Source: Scatophagus argus (taxonomy: Eukaryota > Chordata > Actinopteri > Scatophagidae). Taken from it: 64,000 nucleotides of DNA. The DNA is taken from assembly GCF_020382885.2 (NCBI RefSeq), contig NC_058504.1, forward strand, positions 4,633,519 to 4,697,518. The letters are read 5' to 3'. Below, in pieces: positions 54,338 to 64,000 of this stretch. The translations under genes were made by a program, and so were the position numbers. Numbering within the stretch: position 1 is the first letter of the stretch; the number at the start of each line of letters is the position of its first letter. Under the pieces are notes generated by a model. It ran no database searches. It saw only the letters and a program-made list of their open reading frames with translations, and was not told where the DNA came from.

Positions 54338-54450
54338 CATCCATCCATTTTATATACCGCTTATCCGTCAGGGTCGCGGGGGAGCTGGAGCCTATCCCAG
54401 CTGACTACGGCCGAGAGGCGGGGTACACCCTGGACTGGTCGCCAGTCAAT
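54338..54450 (-). mobile_element. V-SINE-type SINE, 3' end fragment
   Basis: Starts CCATCCATCCATTTTATATA, then GGAGCTGGAGCCTATCCCAG and CGAGAGGCGGGGTACACCCT. This is the reverse complement of the V-SINE tail seen at 21.2-21.3 kb. Only about 110 bp remain. Confidence 0.8.
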
Positions 54451-54616
54451 AGGGTTGGGATTTTTTTTTCCAAAATTCCCAAATCTTGTGAAAAGTCTCT
54501 CACTTCATTAACTCTTCATTTGCTGATATTGGTAGAAACTGAACAGGGTTCAGAGGAAATTTCCCTTCATCTCCGCAAGGAGACCTCCCACTTTACCTCC
54601 CACTTTACCTCCTACT

Positions 54617-54626
54617 CTATAAATAG
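54617..54626 (+). promoter_or_regulatory. Candidate core promoter: TATA box that is also a MEF2 site
   Basis: CTATAAATAG is a perfect MEF2 consensus (YTAWWWWTAR) and contains TATAAA. It is preceded by a 13-bp tandem repeat (CCCACTTTACCTC twice) and followed about 15-37 bp later by a CTC-repeat tract (54641-54663), where transcription could start. A splice donor CAAT|GTAAGT follows at 54737. Promoter activity is inferred from spacing only. Confidence 0.4.
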
Positions 54627-54647
54627 AAGGCTGGGCTAAGTCCTCCT

Positions 54648-55061
54648 CCTCCTCCTCCTCCTCTTTGTCTTGCTCAACCCTCAACCTGATGAAGAGTCAT
54701 GATAGTTTGCCATGTGTGTTCTGAGAAATCCTCAATGTAAGTAAAAATGGAAGTTAGCTGCATGATCTTTGATTTGTCAAATAATTAATATTAACGATGA
54801 TGCAATTATTTGGCTATTCATTATTTAAAATATTAATGGTGTTTTAATTGGTAGCGTAATATCATCACAGCAATCATTAAAATCAACCTTCACATCATTC
54901 TGGATAAATAAACTGAACAAACAGATTGCAACTCTTGTTTCCTAGTGATTTGTGACTCCAGTTAGAACCGTATATCCAAAACAGAAATCATGTGCAATCG
55001 TGAGGACATGCTGGGTCAAAGAAAATGGAACAATACAAAGAAGACAGCTTCAGCAAGCCCT
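54648..55061 (+). other. Candidate first two exons of an unidentified gene
   Basis: Putative exon 1, about 54648-54736, ends at GTAAGT and holds a 12-codon uORF (54689-54724). Putative exon 2, 54946-55061, lies between a pyrimidine-rich acceptor (TTGTTTCCTAG) and donor CCT|GTGAGT. It contains ATG at 54990 and an open frame of 24 codons (MCNREDMLGQ, then RKWNNTKKTASASP) up to the donor, in phase 0. The spacing from the TATA/MEF2 box fits a pol II transcript. I recognise no family. No convincing third exon is found, so it may extend beyond the window, be a lncRNA, or be coincidence. Confidence 0.3.
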
Positions 55062-55304
55062 GTGAGTAGTCACAACACCACCAACCTTCTAGAACCACAT
55101 ATTTTAAGAAGCTCAGATACATTTCACTTTGGCAACTCACCCTTTGTTGTCCTCTTTCTGGTGTGAGTGAACCATAAATCTAATCTCAGCCAAAATGCCT
55201 TTGCTTTCCTAAAACATTCTCATTTGTAAGGTCTAAAGCTCTTAATGGTCCTCACAAAGATAGAACCACTAGGGCAAATACGCTTCTAAACATGCACCCA
55301 GTCC

Positions 55305-55306
<2 letters not shown>

Positions 55307-55355
<49 letters not shown>
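55307..55355. repeat. (CA)n microsatellite
   Basis: About 24 uninterrupted CA units, followed by a CAGCTGCTGATCAGCAGCAG palindromic stretch at 55359-55378. Confidence 0.95.
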
Positions 55356-55358
<3 letters not shown>

Positions 55359-55399
55359 CAGCTGCTGATCAGCAGCAGCATGGGTCTTTGCTCACACAT

Positions 55400-58300
55400 A
55401 GCTAAAAGGCATTTTGCCCATGTGAATAGCATTGCAATCTACATAGGCTACATAAATCAGGGCAAGCCAACACGATGAAAGATTTAATCTCAGTGGTCTT
55501 CGGTGGACATGGAAGATCCATCTTCCCAGACGAGAGGTCCATTTCCCTTGACATCACTGACAATGCCAGTTCTATCTGCCACTGAGAAATACGGAGGCAG
55601 ATTCTGTCTGTCTGAGAGTGGACTCTTCCTTTAGAAACCAAATGAGTCCTATATCGAAGGCTAATGCCTGAGATCTCTTCCATTTCATTTATTTCTAACT
55701 GTTATTTAGGAGAAATTTTGACATGAATATAGCATTGTTGACAGATAAAAAATATTTTATTTCCAACTCGATAAACAATCTGTTGTAAAAATTGTTTAAA
55801 TTTCAGCTCCTTATTTGCAGAAATTAATATTTTTTTAATAAAGGTGGACTGGAAATAGCAAGGGACTTACTTTTACAGCTTAAGACTTTTTGCACAGATG
55901 GCAACTCACTGTGACACTCCCCAAACAGCTGCTGCCTAATTTGTCCTTCGTCAGATGAGCTGCAATGTTGTTTACCAATTTCCTATCACAGTCATCATTA
56001 TTTTGAAGCTTTCTTCATATATCATTTATAGTGCATCAACATATGGTAGGATTTTGCTGAATTAGAAGTCTGTTTTGACTAGGGCAATATTTGATATATT
56101 CGTTGCCTGATTTCTGTACTGAATCTTGAAACATTTCTATTAAAAAGGTAACCTTAGATCTCTCTGATTGTGAACCACATAGTTTCTCTACAGTTCACTT
56201 GACTAACAAAGGAGACTTTGCTATGTGGAATTTGAATATAATAAATGTAAATCAGTTTAGTTTTTAACGTGAAGAAACAGAACATAAATGTAATGTTGCA
56301 CTACAGGACCAAGACATATACTGTATACTTTGATATTTGTTAAAGAAAAATGTTTCAAAACAAAGATGAAGGACATACATGTACGTATTTAAAAATCCAA
56401 CATCTAATCCAACATTTCACTGCTGTTGGTCTGATCCATTTTCTTGAGCGCTCACAGCAGCATCTAAAGAGGGTCTTCCTCTGTACGTTGTCATTTATCC
56501 CACAACGCTACAAGGCAGACCATTAGTTTATTGCTCGGCCAGTACTGGCAAGCTAGTGAGCATGAACAATGCAAAATATATTGAAGGGGAGAAGGGAAAC
56601 ATTCTCCACTGATAAAATGAGAGAAAAACAGAATTGTCTGTGTCTGAGTGCTGTTTTTGTTGGTGTTAACATTGCCAAATCAATCCCAGTCTAGTTAAAA
56701 GCCAATGAAGAAGGGCATTTGGACACACACACACTGACCACATATAGTACTTAATCTGTCCACCACAGAGGAGACCTGTAAATTAAATAAACATGATCAA
56801 AGTACAACACTCCAGATTGCTTTATCTCTGAATGTCCCTGCTATTAAACACAGCTGCTGCGTCTGCTATGACATTTCAGAAGAAATGCCACCTCGGAGCT
56901 GCTTGTACACCATCGATGTGCTTGAAGCACTGAAAAACAACAGAACAACAGCTTTTCAAGGTCCGTTACCATGGAAATGTGTTCGACCTTGTTCTAGAGA
57001 GAGGCTCACGGTTCATTTTGGAGCCCGTCTCATTGTCACTCTAGCCGAATCATGCACGATTATATCCTTGCTCCGCAGAGAAAAACTCAACAGCTGCTTG
57101 TTCTGTTCTCATGGGTGACTTAAAATGGTGGCATGCATGGAAGAGCAGCCCCCTCCCCCCTCTCGTACACCAACGTGCAGCTACAGGGATGACACGCTGT
57201 ACTGGAACATGAGAAACCCAGCTAACACTGTTGCCATGGCAACCCAGCCAGAGGATAACTGTTTTACAGCATAAAACACCACCCACCACCTTGGCTGCTT
57301 CAGAAATATATTCCTCCTCTTTGCTCTGTGATGAGATGTGTTGCTTGTCAGTCCTGATGTCTGATCACTCACTGCTGTGATTAGGAGACTTCTTGTTAAA
57401 GACTTACCTTTTTGACCCTCTAAAACTACATACAAATGAAAGAAGTAAACATTAATGAACCACCCTATTGTTGGCTATGCATAATAGGATCAGTAATTAA
57501 TTGAAAATGTCACATCTGCATTGGAAATGTCATTGGTTTTAAGAGGTGTACCCCAACTCATAACATTTTCTCTTAATCCTCTCCCTTTAGTATCACTTCA
57601 AGGCAAAATAGATAACGCTTCTGCTGGCAGTATTTTATTTGGGGGCATTGTCACATAGCTTCTGGAAGGAATTTTAACCACCAATACACAAAAGATCATT
57701 GTTTCCTTTTTGTAAATTATTTTTTATAAAAAAAGGTCTGGAAAATACAACACTGAAGTACATACATTATACATTATTCTACAGAAGTGAGGTACATGTT
57801 TTTGTCAGCAGTATGAATTGCTCTTATAGTTTTTATTATGGCAATAATGTGAAACAGATACTTCTTCATCTTCCTCTATTCTTCTTCTTCTTATTATTAT
57901 AGTATTAATCCTGTTATGCTAATAAGTAATGATAGTATTAACATTATGTATGAATAATGTATATATTATAATGTAATGTATGTATGTATTATGAATCAAG
58001 TATCAAAAAGACATAATTACACAAAAATGGAAACCTCCAAACGTTTGCATTTAATTTTGCTCTGTTGCCATAAGCATCACTTCACTGTGTGGGTTTGTGA
58101 GACACAAACAAATCCCTGTCCATGGCCATCTGAATCATTGCAATGTAAATTAACATGGTCCTGTATAAGCAGTACTGTCTTGCTAGCTTAGGTACTAACT
58201 TGCGCAAGCGGACGGTGCCATCCTCTTGGTCTTCATTCACTATGACAGTAAACCTGAGCTGTTGTTTTAGACCACAGAGATACTGTTGCTGCAGACCTTT

Positions 58301-60410
58301 TGAAATTGAATACTTTTCAAGACCTGTCATATCCTCAATATGCTCCATCTTCTTCCTAAATGGATAAAGTGGTCAATATTAATTTGACATAAATTGTCAC
58401 CTTGATTGTGTTCTGGTGACATTCAGGTGAGCCATCATCTTCATTAAATTTGGGGGCTGACTGCTAAGCTGCTGGACACACTACGTGTTACTTGTAGTTG
58501 GAGAAAAAATTAAGATAAAATAAATTAAAAAGAAAATAAATTACACCATAGCTTTTGTTTAGAAATGAATCTTCATTTTAAACTTGATAGTAACAAAAGG
58601 ACAAAAACAGGGTTTCAGCACTTTAACCATATCACACTTCTGGGTACAAAAAGCTCTTGAATCTTAAATCTGCAACATCATTGCTGTGTTGGCATTTCTG
58701 TGCTATTGCTGCATTTTAATGAGGCCAAGGCAAGCAGTCAGGCCTTAGTTAATAAACCTGAAGATGAAACATTGGCCTGGCTGTGCTATTGATGTCTACT
58801 ATGTGAGGTGGCAGATTCAGGCCATTCCCTGTGTACCTTCTGTCATCATTAGCTTCTGCCCAGGGAGGATCCTATCAGGACATCCATTGACAACTAACAA
58901 TGTGAAATGTAGAGGAAGAGAGAGACAGAGCTGATACCTCTCAGGCTGATTGCTCACATGGGTGAAGATTCATTTTGCTTAAGCATGCCTCCGTGCCATG
59001 ATTGGCTGAACTAATGGCCCATAAGCACAGTTGATTACCCAAAGGTGGTGAGACTGATTGGTGGAATGACAGCATGGCTCCTGGAGAATTTAACTTCACA
59101 AGGTATATTCCATATAGAATAAAAACAAAGTAGTATTAAAGGTTGGTTCACCTTTTAAAATCATCATCCACATAAATATTCATAATACAGTATTTGAAAA
59201 GAACATGTTACACTGGTACTGATGATGTTATGTTTGCACTGTAGCCATGGGACAATACTAACCTTTAAGAATTCAGTGGTCTCACAGCAAAAGCTACAAG
59301 AGAAAAAAAAGAGGGGCTCCAAGAGAAACTGATTAAGGTTATGCAAATCTCTTTATTTTGGTTGAAAGTCAAGCAGCACTATGTGAGTCATAAATAGGAA
59401 AATAACAAACATTGTTTAAAAAGCATAAATTCTTCTGTTTTAAAGGTAAAATATATTTTTTGTAAATAAATGTGCTTCTTTCAAACAGTGGATATCTAAT
59501 TTCTCAACTAAATCCTTCCATGGTTAATAAGGATTGAGAAGACGTACAATAGAAAGGCTTAATTCTTCAACACCTTTAAGCTGTAGAGGAACGGTAACTC
59601 ATGTCTATCTTCTAAGCTCCACTCCATCTTATGAGATGGTCTTACAGTAAAGCTTTTAATTTTCTTGCTTTTTACTCATTTGTAAAACTTCTAAAGTTGA
59701 GATACAGTATATTGCATCTTTTCTTACATAATGTGAAATATGATGACAGCAGGTGATGTGCACTGGGGTTAATCCTATTACCATAAATAATCTTGCATAT
59801 CATAACCCTAACCAAAGAGTGTTCATAAATCATACTTTCAGAGTATATATGGGATGGCCCTCAAGTCACCTATCTTGTTAGCAAGGCTGTTTCAGTGCTT
59901 TTACAGTACATGCAGATATTTGTCAACAATAGGAAACACAAAAAAAGTGTTGGAAGTGAGACCAGAAGTCCACCAGGAAAACCCCTCCTGTTCAGGATGT
60001 GTAGTCTGATCAGATGTGTGCAGTAGCCATCTGATCCATTTCGGCACCAGGTGGTGAGCAGGTCCTCATCTGTGTTTAGATCAGGACACGTAAGAGGGTT
60101 GGGGATGGAGGATGTGGTAAACAGAGTGTGATTTTTGCCTGGAGGAAGGAGCAGATTTTTAGAAAGTCAACGTGTTTGTGTTCCCTCTCTCTTCAAGATA
60201 GCATCCTCGATTCCAACATGTCACATATTCACATTCTGCAGTGTAATTTACAGGAAAGTTTAACTAAATGCACATGGCTTCATATTTGGTGGAACAAGCA
60301 TAGGTTATAGCAGGTTTCAAACTGTGTGTAACAATAGTGTACAGAGGGTTAAGAAAAGGTGTGATAGGAGGGCACAGCAGCAGAAAATGCAGCTTCATGC
60401 AACAGCAATT
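55400..60410. other. Intergenic, no gene recognised
   Basis: AT-rich desert. 56880-57260 is less AT-rich and carries two RFX X-box-like motifs. 58680-58880 and 58960-59090 are non-repetitive, balanced blocks that could be conserved noncoding elements. A short minus-strand frame at 58199-58258 resembles an anticodon-binding-domain tail and is treated under findings. Confidence 0.4.
56965..57243. promoter_or_regulatory. Pair of RFX X-box motifs
   Basis: 57230-57243 is GTTGCCATGGCAAC, a perfect palindromic X-box for RFX factors. 56965-56978, GTTACCATGGAAAT, differs from the consensus only at the last base. They lie 265 bp apart in a locally less AT-rich segment, which fits an enhancer of an RFX-regulated gene, though the target is unknown. 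Confidence 0.4.
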
Positions 60411-60412
60411 AT

Positions 60413-60720
60413 CAGTGGTAGAAGTGCTTATACTCAAGTAAGAGTAGCAATATAACCCTTAAAAAATACTCTGTTACATGTAAAACTCAAGATTTCACTT
60501 TTGTATTAAAGTAAAAGGTAGAGTCCTTTCAGGGAGCTATATTAGTACATACAGTATGTTACTGTAATATCATAATTGACAGCCGATTAAGCTTACAGCT
60601 AATGGAGGTGGAGCACTTTTAAGTACTTTACATGCTGTTGGAAAGTTTAATCTATAGCACAGTAGGCTATCTTTAAAGTGAAATCATGTTTTGTTTGTAA
60701 AATCTGTACAGTAATAAAAA
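60413..60720 (+). repeat. Teleost interspersed repeat
   Basis: AGTGGTAGAAGTGCTTATAC, TCAAGTAAGAGTAGCAATAT, TTAAAGTAAAAGGTAGAGTC and GGAGGTGGAGCACTTTTAAG match my recollection of a very common teleost dispersed element with an ACTCAAGTAA-type core. The class is not assigned. Confidence 0.5.
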
Positions 60721-63700
60721 AGAACAGTTGGGAGAACTGACTGATTCTGGTTACTGTGGCCCTTAATTCAAGTTCCTTTAAATTCATTCATTTAAATCAC
60801 CACTTTGAGTGAGTCCTGAAGAAACAGTCCATTTACTATGAGGAGAAAGTGTAACCAAACATGATTTTAATATGATGTAATTAACTGCAAGGTGGGATGG
60901 AAAAAACAAACAACTGGAGAGGAACATAATTAGGAGAAGAGAAGGGATTATCGTTATCTTTATGGGGCGGGCACAAGTCAACCATCTTAATGGAGACGTG
61001 TGACCTTCATTACCACTCAGCAGAATGAGGGTGGACTAAAGGCACCTCATCACTTAACTGCTTTAAACTTGTAACTATGAGATTTATTCCCCTCCATGGA
61101 TTGCAATACTCCACAAAGTTTAGTCTGTGGTTACCATGGAGAGGCTGGTGGACAAAATCTTGTATCTACAAAAAGAGAGTTTTTAAAGAGTAAAAAATTA
61201 ATCTTCATTTCTTGTGTATGTGCTTGTGTTTCTAACACAATGGTTGCATGGTTTCAAATGTCATGGAAGCTGTGAATGTGTGCAGTATATGATCAAATTA
61301 TCCTTAAATAGAAACCTGACAATTCCTGAAAATACTATGGTACCAAGTGCACAATTCTTTGTGATATAATGATACTACTGTGGGTTGATTAATTGCTTTC
61401 TATTTATTATTTGTACAAAAAAGCATTTACATAAGCATGTAATAATATTCTGCAAAACTTTTTAATTAAAGCTGTGTGCAACGCTTAGATCAAACACCAA
61501 CCTCCTGGGCTGAAAAATAAAGCCAATATTCAAGTGCAGTTTCTCAAATTGCCACTTGGGGCTGGCACCAAACCCGACTCTCTTCTATCTTCCATTTCTT
61601 CAAGACCTCACATTAAAATGCCCAACTTCATAGCAGAAGTAAACATGATTACAGCCTGGTATGTAAACTGTTTTGGTCTCTGTAGCTAGTTTTACTGTTG
61701 ATGACAACTGTTTATATTAAGACTTAAAGTTGTGCATAATTAGGGGTTGTGACAGCACTGAGTGACAGCCAGCTGCAAGTTGTCAGCTAATCAGAGTCAC
61801 CAGACTTGACCTCTTGGTTGTGCCTGAGGTGTTATGTTATGTTTGGAGAACTTTTCATACAATTATCTGACAAATAATATGGCTTGCTGTGCAGTTAAGT
61901 AGTACAAAGAGATCACATAAACAACTGACCTTACTAATCTGTAGACAGCTGTGTGAATTGGTGAGATCTGGATAAGAGAGCTGTGTGCAAAGTCACATTG
62001 TTTTTTCTTTGAAATTTTTGGGATTAAAGGGTAGATTTACCTTCACTCTAACCTCTGCAGCAGTGAGTGTGGAGCTGCTGATATCCATTGCAGTGTATTG
62101 CAGTTCTCCCTTGAATTAAGGGAAAATATGCTTGGGTGTAGATGCACATGCAATGGGAAAAAGAAAGAACTACAGTCTCTGGTGAATGTTCAATTTAGAC
62201 AGAGGATCAAGTGACACGAAAGCCATAGGATTCTGCTGGATTCATTAAATTGTACAGTAAGGTGTTCTGGCTTTTTGCACAAATTATGTGAATAAACATA
62301 TTCTTATGTACATACCTGTTTGCCTATTTTTTTTTATTAGCCAGAAGTTGGATACACTCAGGCTGGGGTGGACCACATTGAGCTTCATATGTGTCTCTTC
62401 AGCTACTATTCATATATAGTGTACAGTGTATAGTGAAACAAATGAATTCTGTCACCTCGCTGTCTTCTTTTAAAACTGGAACTCAATGGTCCTGATTTTC
62501 TGAACGGCAAGCAGAGACAACATTTAGCTGAATTTAAATTAGTTACTTAATCATGTTTCATCTCATTTAAAAATGCATTGTGTAAAATAGTTGTTTTTTG
62601 ATTCTTATTCCAAGGTTGTCAAATACCGACATTCACAAGTGTTTGTATTTGTATTTTACATCTGGGAATGAGACTAAAACCAGCTATCTTACGCATTACC
62701 CCTTAAAACTCCTATCTATTTAAGATGATAAACAAAAATTATGACCTCACTTGAATTAGTAGCAACTCATTTTAAATAAATGACACGCACTGAGAGATAA
62801 CAAGAGATCAGCCACTTTTATTTAGAAAGAGTCCCAAAAAATAAACAAGTTAGCACACATTCCATATACAAAATGTCAGTGAGAATAGCCTGAATATGCC
62901 ATGAAATTGATAAGCAACTACGGTATATGTCTGTTGTTGATTACAAAAAACAACAGTGATAATAATAGTACAGTTAACCTCCCTTTGTGTTGCAGTGGAG
63001 AACTTTTCATAGCTTAATTTCAGAAAACAATGTAAAATAAAATGTGTCTTATAATTAAAAGTGCTCCTCTGTATAAGTTTTAGAAAGAGTCTAACTTATG
63101 TTAATATTGAATGATTGAAAAAAAAACAACTTTATTTTTCAAATAAGAAACCAAATTTAGTATTTCATGGAAGCAGAGTAGCTTTGACGCTATACTCAAC
63201 AGGGGCTATAATTTTTCAAATTTTTACTTTTTATATAAAATATATGTATATATGTGTATATTCTATATATGTGTAACATTGTATTTCCAATTTTAAACAG
63301 TTAACCTCACAACTTTAACATTAAAATGAAAACGCATGTTTGGCAAGAATGAAACAAACTTATGTAGTATTTGCGTCAAAACATGCAACTGGTGCTACTT
63401 CATTGTCGGATCAATGCAAAATACATGGAGACTGGAAAACAAAGCGAAAAGGCTATTGTATTAGCACTGTCATTGTCACCAACTGTACATCTAGTTACAA
63501 AAGTTACAGAATGTATCATTTACATTCACTGAGATGACAGTGATTGATTATATTAAGACTATATCCATATCTACTGGCACTAGAATTTGGCACTCGCACT
63601 TATTTGGCATTTTAAACCACCACGTAAACCATGTGGATGTTGATGCCTCTTTTTGTTGTCACTTCAAAATGTGATGCAATAACACCATACCATACTGTTT

Positions 63701-64000
63701 TTTTTAGTTTTTTTGTTTTGCATTCATAGCATGTAAACAGATTAATTTCCTCTTGAAAGTAGAACAACCCTGGTCCTTGTCAGAAAAAATACAAACAACA
63801 AAAGCACTGAAGCAAACAAAGAGACAAAAGTGTAAAGCAAAATTGCGGCACCAAGTCTGACAAGAAAACATAGAAGCATTGATTCCAAATGTCAAGCATT
63901 GACATATATTTCATATTAACACCAAATGTTAAAGAATAAAATATACAGGAAAGTTTAGAATAGGAATTAATTACATGATTTCAACATCTCAACCCCATAT
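60721..64000. other. Intergenic, no gene recognised
   Basis: AT-rich, with few simple repeats apart from short A/T runs and an AT-rich TATATA segment near 63236-63270. No exon, RNA gene or known mobile element is identified. Confidence 0.45.

Noticed and set aside
56884-56937. Possible third exon for the 54.6-kb candidate gene after a TTTCAG acceptor
   Set aside because: It stops after 17 codons in the needed frame, shows no family similarity and has no supporting poly(A) context; chance acceptors are common.

Overview
The window looks like teleost fish genomic DNA. The genes are split by canonical GT-AG introns. Introns and intergenic DNA carry many CA/GT, CT and ATT microsatellites, tRNA-derived SINEs of the V-SINE type ending in ATGG repeats, and Tc1-like transposons. 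All exon joins given here were made by hand from reading frame, splice signals and remembered family sequences; no search was run.

Gene-dense part (1-18.8 kb), all on the + strand and closely spaced: (1) the 3' ten coding exons of a plastin/fimbrin actin-bundling protein, closest to plastin-3 (332-4425; the 5' part lies outside the window). (2) A complete ten-exon cyclic-nucleotide-gated channel alpha subunit of the olfactory CNGA2 type (7506-11850, 679 aa). (3) A small five-exon gene (13160-14451, about 125 aa) with a signal-peptide-like exon joined in frame to the transmembrane and cytosolic-tail exons of calnexin/calmegin, with no lectin or P domain. It is the most unusual object here, and a UPR-element-like TGACGTGG sits about 300 bp upstream. 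(4) A complete seven-exon FGL1-type fibrinogen-like secreted protein (15873-18764, 320 aa). These genes do not form a pathway. PLS3 and CNGA2 are both on human Xq, so their adjacency may reflect old synteny.

20.0-21.6 kb holds an initiator methionine tRNA gene that looks intact, flanked by two decayed tRNA-Leu relics and diverged direct repeats: the remains of a tandem tRNA array.

21.6-64 kb is essentially a gene desert. It contains two dead Tc1-like transposons in opposite orientation (33.4-34.9 kb, with a V-SINE nested inside; 45.7-47.2 kb), other interspersed repeats, simple repeats, two long perfect hairpins, purine-rich blocks and RFX X-box motifs. At 54.6-55.1 kb there is a promoter-plus-two-exons signature (a combined TATA/MEF2 box, then splice sites) that may be the start of an unrecognised gene or lncRNA.
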